DNA of 7,514 nt from an uncultured bacterium. GTDB lineage: Bacteria; Gemmatimonadota; Gemmatimonadetes; Longimicrobiales; RSA9. The position numbers were made by a program, and so were the translations under genes. The stretch is from the NCBI GenBank assembly GCA_937995995.1, contig CALKIP010000203.1, positions 1 through 7,514 on the forward strand. The letters are read 5' to 3'. Shown piece by piece: positions 1 to 5,683 of this stretch. Position 1 is the stretch's first letter, and every line of letters begins with the position of its first letter. The notes under the pieces were generated by a model. That model searched no databases. It worked only from the letters and a program-made list of their open reading frames with translations, and was not told where the DNA came from.

Positions 1-1
1 C

Positions 2-2530
2 TCCCGCCTCATCCGGCATCTGCTCGTGTCGGCCGTGATGTACGTGGGTATGCTGGCGGCTGCGGTCCCGGTCGCCGCACAGGATCCGGGCGCATTGGCC
101 CGCGAAGGCTACCTGGCGCCGCCCAAGGAGATCGGCGAGGCACTGGTCGCGCCCTGGCACCGCAATATCGACCTCGACGACCCGAGCCCGGATGGGCGCT
201 ACTTCGTCGTCGAGCGCGACGATCAGCGCCTGACCCCGCTCGCCGTGTTCGCCCGCAAGCATCACAACCTCGGCGGGTTGGAGGTCGATGTGGCCGGCAA
301 CCGCAACCGCATGCTGACCACGCGGGCTTCCGACGGCCTGATCCTGGTCTCCGCGCGCGATGGCAAGGAGGTGCGAGTACGCGTACCGGGTGATGCCACG
401 GTCGGCGGTGCACGCTGGGCGCCCGACGGGAGCGCGCTCGCGTTCTTCACGTTCTTCGACGATGCGACCCACATCCATGTCGCCGATCCGGAGAGTGGTC
501 GGACGCGGCAGCTTACGAGCGAGCCCGTCCTGGCCACGCTCCTGACGCGCTTCGAGTGGTCGGGCGACGGTCGCTACATCTTCACCGTCCTGGTCCCGAG
601 CGACCGTGGCGACGAGCCGACCGAGCCCGAGGTCGCGACCACACCCGGGATCTGGCTCACACAGGACGCGGAGAACCGGCTCCGTACCTTCCCGAGCCTG
701 CTCGAGATGCCGCACGAGTTCGAGCTGCTCGAGTACTACACGCTCGGCCAACTCGTGCGCATCGACGTCTCGAGCGGCGAGGTCCGCCGGATCGGTCGCC
801 CGGCGATGATCGACATGATCGATCCGTCGCCCGACGGCGAGTACGTGCGCGTGCGCACGATCCGCAAGCCGTACTCCGACATCGTTCCCGTCCGGCAGTT
901 CGCGACCGGCGAGGAGGTGTGGGACCTGGACGGCAACGTCCTCGTCGAGTTGGCCAGCCGGCCGGTCCGCGATGGTTCGGACAACAATGACAATGGCGAC
1001 GACGAGCGGCGCAGCATTGCGTGGCGCCCCGACGGCCAGGGTCTCGGCTTCCTCCAGCGCGAGCCGAAGCCGGAGCGTGCGGATTCGGCGTCGGACTCGG
1101 AAGTTTCCTCCGAGGCCGGACGAGACCGGTCGAAGCGCAAGGACCGCGTGATGCAGTGGCTGCCGCCGTTCGACAGCGCCGCACTGCGTGTGGTCTTCGA
1201 GTCGGAGAACCAGATTCGCTCTCTCCGCTATTCGGAGGATGCCGCACAACTCTTCATCACCGAGCGCGAGAGCGGCAAGGAGAAGCTGTACGCAGTCTCG
1301 CCGGATGCGCCGGAAGAGCGCCGGACGATCTACGAGTGGAAGACGGACGATTTCTACGCCGACCCGGGCAGCCTGCTCATGAAGCCGGGCCGGCTGGGCG
1401 GCCAGGTGGTCCGGACCTCGCCCGATGGCGGCTCGGTCTACCTCGCGGGCGTGAAGTACCACGAGAACCCGCTCGAGGACGCACCGCAGCCGTTTCTCGA
1501 CCGCGTCGAGCTGGCGACTGGCGAGACGACGCGCATCTTCGAGAGTTCGGCCGACCGCTACGAGTCGGTCGCGGCGGTGCTGGACGACGAGGCGCGCCGC
1601 GTGGTCATCGAGCGCCAGTCTCGCACGGAGGTGTCGAACTTCTTCCTGCGTGACCTGGCGTCGGGAAGCGAGCGCCGGCTCACGAACAACCGCGACTACA
1701 CACCGGACGTCACGCGGGCACGCCGCGAGGTGGTCGAGGTCACGCGCGCCGACGGCGTCACCTTCTGGGCGCACGTCACGCTCCCCGAGAACTTCACGCC
1801 GGGCGAGCCGCTGCCGGCGATGTTCTGGCATTACCCGCGCGAGTATGCGTCGGAGAAGGACTACAACGAAACGAACCGGCGCTACAACAAGAATCGCTTC
1901 CCGTCACACGGTCCGCGCTCGATGGATCTGCTGGTGCGACGTGGCTGGGCCGTCGTGCAGCCGGACATCCCGATCATCGGGCCGCGCGAGCGCTGGAACG
2001 ACCTCTACGTGCTGCACCTGCGCAACTCGTTCGCCGCGGTCATCGACGAGCTCGCCGGACGCGGCTGGATCGACCGCGCGCGCCTGGCCGTCGGCGGCCA
2101 CAGCTACGGCGGCTTCGGCACGATCAACGCGATGATCCACACGCCGTTCTTCAAGGCCGGGATCGCCGGTGCGCCGAACACGAACCGGACGTTCACGCCC
2201 TCCGGCTTCCAGCGCGAGCCGCGCCTGCTGTGGGAGGCGCGCGAGACGTACATCCGCATGTCGCCCATCTTCTGGTTGAACGAGATCAGCGGCGCGCTGC
2301 TGATGTACCACGGGATGGAGGACCAGAACGTCGGCACCTTCCCCGACAACTCGTGGCGGGCGTTCCATGCGCTGAATACCCTCGGCAAGCCCGCGGCGCT
2401 CTACTGGTACCCCTACGAGGCGCACGGGCAGCAGGCCGAGGAGACGCTTCTCGACATGTGGGCGCGCTGGGTGGCGTGGCTCGACACGCACGTGCTCGGA
2501 GTGGAGCCGGCGGCCGTCACACTGCGCTAG
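2..2530 (+). CDS. Secreted S9 serine peptidase, glutamyl endopeptidase-like (S9D), 5' partial
   Basis: Prolyl-oligopeptidase-fold serine peptidase, predicted to act outside the cytoplasm. Residues are numbered from the GTG at base 26, but the frame is open to the left edge and the codons before that GTG read SRLIRHLL, which supplies the basic n-region of a signal peptide. The true start therefore probably lies left of the window. Cleavage is likely after VPVAA, before QDP. Residues about 45-560 contain repeated blade-like motifs such as SPDGRY and APDGSAL, as expected for the N-terminal beta-propeller. Residues about 570-825 are the alpha/beta hydrolase domain, with Ser693 in GGHSYGG, Asp766 in GMEDQN and His800 in YEAHGQQ as the triad. 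The blocks PIIG, ND-YV and NRTFTPSGFQ around the nucleophile match plant chloroplast glutamyl endopeptidase as I remember it, so S9D is preferred over DPP4 or acylaminoacyl peptidase. Glu specificity is inferred. Two hydrophilic low-complexity stretches lie at about 316-330 and 346-372. The gene ends 354 bases before the next one. Confidence 0.93.
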   Translation, partial: SRLIRHLLVSAVMYVGMLAAAVPVAAQDPGALAREGYLAPPKEIGEALVAPWHRNIDLDDPSPDGRYFVVERDDQRLTPLAVFARKHHNLGGLEVDVAGNRNRMLTTRASDGLILVSARDGKEVRVRVPGDATVGGARWAPDGSALAFFTFFDDATHIHVADPESGRTRQLTSEPVLATLLTRFEWSGDGRYIFTVLVPSDRGDEPTEPEVATTPGIWLTQDAENRLRTFPSLLEMPHEFELLEYYTLGQLVRIDVSSGEVRRIGRPAMIDMIDPSPDGEYVRVRTIRKPYSDIVPVRQFATGEEVWDLDGNVLVELASRPVRDGSDNNDNGDDERRSIAWRPDGQGLGFLQREPKPERADSASDSEVSSEAGRDRSKRKDRVMQWLPPFDSAALRVVFESENQIRSLRYSEDAAQLFITERESGKEKLYAVSPDAPEERRTIYEWKTDDFYADPGSLLMKPGRLGGQVVRTSPDGGSVYLAGVKYHENPLEDAPQPFLDRVELATGETTRIFESSADRYESVAAVLDDEARRVVIERQSRTEVSNFFLRDLASGSERRLTNNRDYTPDVTRARREVVEVTRADGVTFWAHVTLPENFTPGEPLPAMFWHYPREYASEKDYNETNRRYNKNRFPSHGPRSMDLLVRRGWAVVQPDIPIIGPRERWNDLYVLHLRNSFAAVIDELAGRGWIDRARLAVGGHSYGGFGTINAMIHTPFFKAGIAGAPNTNRTFTPSGFQREPRLLWEARETYIRMSPIFWLNEISGALLMYHGMEDQNVGTFPDNSWRAFHALNTLGKPAALYWYPYEAHGQQAEETLLDMWARWVAWLDTHVLGVEPAAVTLR

Positions 2531-2569
2531 GCGACGGGGACGGGCTACGTTCCTCATGGGTTGGTAGCT

Positions 2570-2635
2570 CCCTCCGCGGCTCCGGCGCTCTGGTTCCTCG
2601 CAGAGGACGCCGAGGGTGCGCGGAGACGCGGAGGG
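2570..2635. repeat. GC-rich inverted repeat downstream of the S9 gene
   Basis: The arms are CCCTCCGCGGCTCCG (2570-2584) and CGGAGACGCGGAGGG (2621-2635), which pair at 14 of 15 positions around a 36-base interior. The interior contains a second small stem, CTCTG at 2588-2592 with CAGAG at 2601-2605. It lies 40 bases after the S9 stop codon, so the transcript could fold here and it may help termination, but no T-run follows. The left arm occurs exactly, in inverted orientation, at 5518-5532 in the other repeat-bearing gap. The right arm with its GGTG extension matches 5518-5536 directly at 18 of 19 bases. This marks it as one copy of a repeat family. Confidence 0.6.
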
Positions 2636-2698
2636 GGTGATGAGGTCTTCCGTGGGACCCGACCGTGCCGGTTGGGCGGGCTTCGTGGAGTTCTCTCA

Positions 2699-2731
2699 CA
2701 CGGAGACACGGAGGCACGGAGAAACACGGAG
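2699..2731. repeat. Short CACGGAG direct-repeat array
   Basis: Four exact copies of CACGGAG start at 2699, 2707, 2715 and 2725, giving spacings of 8, 8 and 10 bases. The same heptamer occurs in both arms of the element at 5502-5638. Sequences built from CACGGAG and CGCGGAG units are, to my recollection, frequent in intergenic DNA of several GC-rich soil bacteria. I cannot confirm this here. No function is assigned. Confidence 0.6.
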
Positions 2732-2872
2732 ACGATCGGGTGGGGAGCGTTCGCGGCGAGGAGTTCGCGCCGTGGGCGCTCCTTCTTCGTTGCTTTCGCT
2801 GCAGGAGCTTGGCAATCCGGGCGTAGCGCCGCATCTTACGGAATCCACCCACCCAACCCAGCAATCGTGCAC

Positions 2873-2877
2873 GGAGG
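2873..2877 (+). promoter_or_regulatory. Ribosome binding site deciding the start of the FnIII-bearing M28 gene
   Basis: GGAGG lies 7 bases before the GTG at 2885 and 13 bases before the ATG at 2891. The spacing favours GTG 2885. Both starts give the same signal peptide apart from two residues. Confidence 0.7.
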
Positions 2878-2884
2878 ATTCATC

Positions 2885-4282
2885 GTGTCGATGAAGACGT
2901 TGACGACCGTCGTCCTTTCGTTGTTTGCGCTGACTGGCGCGGCCCATGGCCAGGAGTCTGCCGTCCCACCGGCGAGCGACCCGCGGCTCTTCGATATTGT
3001 CGATGCGGTGCGCGCCGACAGGATCGAAAGCGACATCCGTACGCTGGTCGGCTTCGGCACGCGCCACACCCTCTCGGACACGCTCTCGCAGACGCGTGGC
3101 ATCGGCGCCGCGCGGCGCTGGATCAAGGCGGAGTTCGACCGCATCTCCGCGGAGTGCGGCGGCTGCCTCGAGGTGGTCTACCAGCGCGACCTGGTGAAGG
3201 GTGGCGAAGGGAGCCGGATCCCCGAGGATACCTGGGTGGTCAACGTGCTCGCGATCCAGCGCGGCAGCACGCATCCGAACCATTACGTCATCATGAGCGG
3301 CGACATCGACTCGCGCGTTTCCGACGTGCTGGATGCCACGAGTGAGAGTCCGGGTGCGAACGACAACGCGAGTGGTGTGGCCGGCGTCCTCGAGGCCGCG
3401 CGGGTGCTCTCGAAGCATCGCTTCGGCAAGACGATCGTCTACGCCGCGCTTTCGGGCGAGGAGCAGGGGCTGTACGGCGGGCGGATCATGGCCGAGGCCG
3501 CGCGGGACGAGGGGTGGATCATCGAAGGCGTCCTCAACAACGACATGATCGGCAACATCGAGGGCGTCGACGGCGTGATCGACAACCGCACGTTCCGCAT
3601 CTTCAGCGAGCCGACGCCGGTGACGGAGTCGGAGCAGGAGCGTCAGCGCCGTCGCTTCACGGGCGGCGAGGTCGACGGGCCGTCACGGCAGCTCGCGCGC
3701 TACGTCGCCCGGCTGGCCGATCAGTACATGCCTTCCGTCGAGCCGATGCTGGTCTACCGCCTCGACCGCTACGGCCGCGGTGGCCATCACCGTCCCTTCA
3801 ACGACCTCGGCTTCCCGGGCGTGCGCATCATGGAGGCGCACGAGAACTACACGCGCCAGCACCAGGACTTGCGCACGGAAACAGTCATGGTGAAGGCGGC
3901 GGGGGGTGGCGAGACACCCGTCGAGATCGCCTACGGCGACGTCATCGAGGGCGTGAACTTCGACTACGCGGCCAAGCTCACGGCGGTCAACGCGATCACG
4001 CTCGCCTCCCTCGCGTGGGCGCCGCCGGCTCCGGACTCGGTGCGTATCCGCGGCGCCGTGCGCCCCGCGGCGAAGTTGAGCTGGAAGCGGGTCGACTCGC
4101 CCGAGGTGGCCGGCTACAAGGTCTACTGGCGGCTCACCACCGAGCCGCAGTGGACGCACTCCCGCTGGGTCGGCGACGTGGAGGAGTTCACGGCCGAGGG
4201 GCTCATCATCGACAACTATCTGTTCGGTGTGGCGGCGGTCGGCAGGGACGGCAACGAGAGCGTGGTGGTGTTTCCCAGGTGA
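2885..4282 (+). CDS. Secreted M28 zinc peptidase with C-terminal fibronectin type III domain
   Basis: Predicted exported aminopeptidase-like metalloenzyme of 465 residues. The signal peptide is residues 1-22, with MKT followed by a hydrophobic core and cleavage after AAHG. By comparison with Aeromonas (Vibrio) aminopeptidase, the bridging ligand is Asp160 in GANDNASG, the general base and ligand are Glu192 and Glu193 in SGEEQG, the next ligand is Asp220 in NNDMIG, and the last is His326 in RQHQD. The first ligand, normally His in a GH-x-D motif, is Asp140 in SGDIDSR, while the catalytic-site Asp142 is kept. Residues from about 380 to the end resemble a fibronectin type III domain (WK-V-SPEVAGYKVYWR, then FGVAAVGRDGNES), often an accessory module for binding or spacing in secreted hydrolases. 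The family call is firm but activity is less certain because of the Asp140 change, which may simply be typical of this subfamily. The start is set by the ribosome binding site. The gene is convergent with the next one. Confidence 0.92.
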   Translation: MSMKTLTTVVLSLFALTGAAHGQESAVPPASDPRLFDIVDAVRADRIESDIRTLVGFGTRHTLSDTLSQTRGIGAARRWIKAEFDRISAECGGCLEVVYQRDLVKGGEGSRIPEDTWVVNVLAIQRGSTHPNHYVIMSGDIDSRVSDVLDATSESPGANDNASGVAGVLEAARVLSKHRFGKTIVYAALSGEEQGLYGGRIMAEAARDEGWIIEGVLNNDMIGNIEGVDGVIDNRTFRIFSEPTPVTESEQERQRRRFTGGEVDGPSRQLARYVARLADQYMPSVEPMLVYRLDRYGRGGHHRPFNDLGFPGVRIMEAHENYTRQHQDLRTETVMVKAAGGGETPVEIAYGDVIEGVNFDYAAKLTAVNAITLASLAWAPPAPDSVRIRGAVRPAAKLSWKRVDSPEVAGYKVYWRLTTEPQWTHSRWVGDVEEFTAEGLIIDNYLFGVAAVGRDGNESVVVFPR

Positions 4283-4284
4283 TC

Positions 4285-4322
4285 GGGGCCAGGGGGAGGG
4301 CGAGGGCAAGGGGGGGCGGGGG
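4285..4322 (+). other. G-rich tract with quadruplex-forming potential at the convergent junction
   Basis: Three bases after the M28-FnIII stop codon there are six G-runs of 4, 5, 3, 3, 7 and 5 within 38 bases, separated by loops of 1 to 3 bases. This satisfies the usual pattern for an intramolecular G-quadruplex on the plus strand, including the transcript. Part of it can instead pair as GGGCGAGG (4298-4305) with CCTCGCCC (4325-4332). Either structure could contribute to transcript ending between the converging genes. This is inferred only from base pattern. Confidence 0.4.
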
Positions 4323-4392
4323 AGCCTCGCCCGGTCCTTCCCCCTCGACCTTGTTCCTGCTCTCGATCCTCGTCGGGTAATTTGCCGGGATG

Positions 4393-4436
4393 TTGGGCCG
4401 CAGAGGGCCTCGCCCGGCCCTCAACCCTCGGCCCAA
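4393..4436. terminator. Candidate stem-loop between convergent genes
   Basis: TTGGGCCG (4393-4400) pairs perfectly with CGGCCCAA (4429-4436). The stem can extend inward through AGGG (4404-4407) with CCCT (4425-4428) after a three-base bulge. It lies about 30 bases past the stop codon of the minus-strand lipoprotein peptidase. No T-run follows on either strand, so it is not a classical intrinsic terminator. It could act with Rho, protect the 3' end or be incidental in such GC-rich DNA. Confidence 0.35.
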
Positions 4437-4467
4437 CCCTCGCGCTCGCGCACGCGCTCGCCCCGAA

Positions 4468-5442
4468 CTACTCGCTCCTTCGCGGGAACTCCCGGTCCAA
4501 CTCGAGCGTGACGGCAAGTACCGTCTCGACGGCGCGAGTGTAGAACTCGGGCTGGATGCCGTCGAACTCGTCGCTCGGGCGGTGATAGTCGGGGTGGTCC
4601 TCGACGCCGAAGTAGAGGAACGGGATCCCGGCGTTGTGGAACGGTCCGTGATCAGAGGCCTGGGTCCAGTCTTCACCACGGGGCAGATCGGGCCGGTCGT
4701 GGCCCATGAGGAGCCGGATCGGGGCCCGCTCGGCAACCTTTTCGACGACGGGCTTGAGGAACGGGTAGTGGTGCGTGCCCGCGGCGTAGAGCTCGTCGTT
4801 ATCGTTCCTGCCCACCATGTCCATGTTCACGTTGAGCACGATCGCCTCGAGCGGGACCGGCGGGTTCTGGACGAAGGCCCGTGCGCCCTGGAGCCCCATC
4901 TCTTCCGCGTCGAAGGCGGCGAAGATGATCGAGTGGGCCGGCTGGTTCCTGGCGAAGTAGTCCGCGAGCGCAAGGAGCGCCGCGGTGCCGGAGGCGTTGT
5001 CGTCAGCTCCGTTGTAGATCGAATCGCCGGACTCGTCCGGCGCGCCGATCCCGACGTGGTCGTAGTGCGCGGTGAGGACGATGTAGCGCTCCGGGTGCTC
5101 CGAGCCGCGGACCATCCCGACCACGTTCACTCCCCGGTACTCCACGCCGTCGCGTCGTCCGACGAAGCTGAACTCGCGGGTGTAGCCGTCGCCCACGGGC
5201 TCGAGGCCAATGCGCTGGAACGCGGTCAGGATGTACTCGCGTGCGCGGGCGTTGCCTTCACTCTCGACACGGCGCCCCTCGAGTTCGTCGGATGAGAGGA
5301 AGCGGACGTCCTCGATCATCCGCTCGGCGTCGATGCGCGGCCAATCATCGGCGGGTGCACGGCCGGGTTCCGCCACCTGGCAAGCGGCCAGGGAAGGGAA
5401 GGCAAGGACCACGAGCACGGGGATCAGGGCGAGACGTCGCAT
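4468..5442 (-). CDS. M28 zinc aminopeptidase-like lipoprotein
   Basis: Compact exported metallopeptidase of 324 residues with no PA or C-terminal accessory domain. The N-terminus has MRR, a hydrophobic stretch and the lipobox LAAC, with the lipidated cysteine at position 21, so membrane anchoring is expected. All five predicted zinc ligands are present by analogy with Aeromonas aminopeptidase: His126 and catalytic-site Asp128 in AHYDH, bridging Asp148 in GADDNASG, Glu180 and Glu181 in DAEEMG, Asp208 in NMDMVG and His287 in DYHRPSDEFD. SDHGPF at 263-268 is the usual second-shell motif. The ATG is preceded by GGAGG at a 10-base spacing. It likely releases N-terminal residues from peptides, but substrate is unknown. 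The gene faces the FnIII-bearing M28 gene tail to tail and lies 241 bases downstream of the carboxypeptidase Q-like gene, from which it is separated by a terminator-like hairpin and a repeat element, so it is probably transcribed on its own. Confidence 0.95.
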   Translation of the reverse strand: MRRLALIPVLVVLAFPSLAACQVAEPGRAPADDWPRIDAERMIEDVRFLSSDELEGRRVESEGNARAREYILTAFQRIGLEPVGDGYTREFSFVGRRDGVEYRGVNVVGMVRGSEHPERYIVLTAHYDHVGIGAPDESGDSIYNGADDNASGTAALLALADYFARNQPAHSIIFAAFDAEEMGLQGARAFVQNPPVPLEAIVLNVNMDMVGRNDNDELYAAGTHHYPFLKPVVEKVAERAPIRLLMGHDRPDLPRGEDWTQASDHGPFHNAGIPFLYFGVEDHPDYHRPSDEFDGIQPEFYTRAVETVLAVTLELDREFPRRSE

Positions 5443-5452
5443 GGTTCGGAAT

Positions 5453-5457
5453 CCTCC
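5453..5457 (-). promoter_or_regulatory. Ribosome binding site of the lipoprotein M28 gene
   Basis: On the minus strand AGGGAGG ends 10 bases before the ATG at 5442. Slightly long spacing, but no other start in the neighbourhood gives an intact basic n-region and lipobox. Confidence 0.6.
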
Positions 5458-5479
5458 CTGGGATCTTCGGGCGTTGCCG

Positions 5480-5497
5480 TGCCGGATTCATCCGGCA
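5480..5497. repeat. Small perfect stem-loop beside the inverted-repeat element
   Basis: TGCCGGA (5480-5486) and TCCGGCA (5491-5497) form a 7-bp stem with a TTCA loop. It lies five bases outside the left end of the element at 5502-5638, and in the 5' untranslated region of the lipoprotein peptidase gene. An overlapping alternative pairing exists, GTTGCCG (5473-5479) with CGGCAAC (5493-5499). Its function is unknown. Confidence 0.4.
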
Positions 5498-5501
5498 ACC
5501 C

Positions 5502-5638
5502 ATTTTACACAGAATCACGGAGCCGCGGAGGGGGTGGCCATGGCCTGCGTGCGCGACCGACCCAACGCGCCGGCTGGCACATCCCGCGTGGGTAGCCGTG
5601 GACGGCCCCGTTTCCGCGTCTCCGTGTCTGTGTAAAAT
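5502..5638. repeat. Inverted-repeat-bounded element, about 137 bases
   Basis: The left end (5502-5528) and the reverse complement of the right end (5614-5638) align as ATTTTACACAGA, then CACGGAG, then CGCGG. The only differences are a two-base AT insertion and one substitution. About 85 bases of unique-looking sequence separate the arms, with no credible gene and no transposase. The arms contain the CACGGAG and CGCGGAG units seen at 2570-2731. It could be a non-autonomous, MITE-like or REP-like repeat, or a remnant of one. No target-site duplication is obvious: the flanking bases are ACCC on the left and CGAT on the right. Confidence 0.6.
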
Positions 5639-5672
5639 CGATTCACGCCGGCCTCGCGACCGGCGTGAATCG
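5639..5672 (-). terminator. Terminator-like hairpin after the carboxypeptidase Q-like gene
   Basis: CGATTCACGCCGG (5639-5651) and CCGGCGTGAATCG (5660-5672) form a perfect 13-bp stem with an 8-base loop. On the minus strand it begins 11 bases after the TAG at 5684-5686 and is followed by ATTTTACAC, a short T-run. Position and structure fit a Rho-independent terminator for that gene, although the T-run is short. The T-run is supplied by the end of the neighbouring inverted-repeat element. Confidence 0.7.
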
Positions 5673-5683
5673 TGTACTTCCAA

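Larger units (their letters stand above)
2531..2884. other. Intergenic gap with repeat elements, no convincing gene
   Basis: This 354-base gap separates the S9 gene from the first M28 gene. A reading frame is open across it from a TTG at 2561 into the M28 gene, but it encodes low-complexity Arg/Gly/Ala-rich sequence, has no signal peptide at its beginning, and is built from the nucleotide repeats described separately. I therefore treat it as non-coding. The gap holds an inverted repeat at 2570-2635, a CACGGAG array at 2699-2731 and the ribosome binding site of the next gene at 2873-2877. I could not pick a convincing promoter by eye, although one should lie in the last 150 bases. Confidence 0.6.

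Noticed and set aside
657..1247. Minus-strand 196-codon open frame inside the S9 gene
   Set aside because: It is antisense to a continuous propeller-coding region, is Arg/Pro/Ser-rich and has no motif or ribosome binding support.
2699..2731. CACGGAG array considered as a CRISPR remnant
   Set aside because: The units are only 7 bases with 1- to 3-base gaps, so there are no repeats and spacers of CRISPR size and no cas genes.
2561..2884. N-terminal extension of the M28-FnIII protein by about 108 residues from a TTG
   Set aside because: A clean signal peptide and a well-spaced GGAGG mark the start at 2885. The upstream frame only translates intergenic repeats.
4390..5295. 301-codon plus-strand open frame over the lipoprotein M28 gene
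   Set aside because: It is antisense to a gene with complete M28 motifs, and its product is Arg/Val/Glu-rich without recognisable motifs, as expected for a shadow frame in GC-rich DNA.
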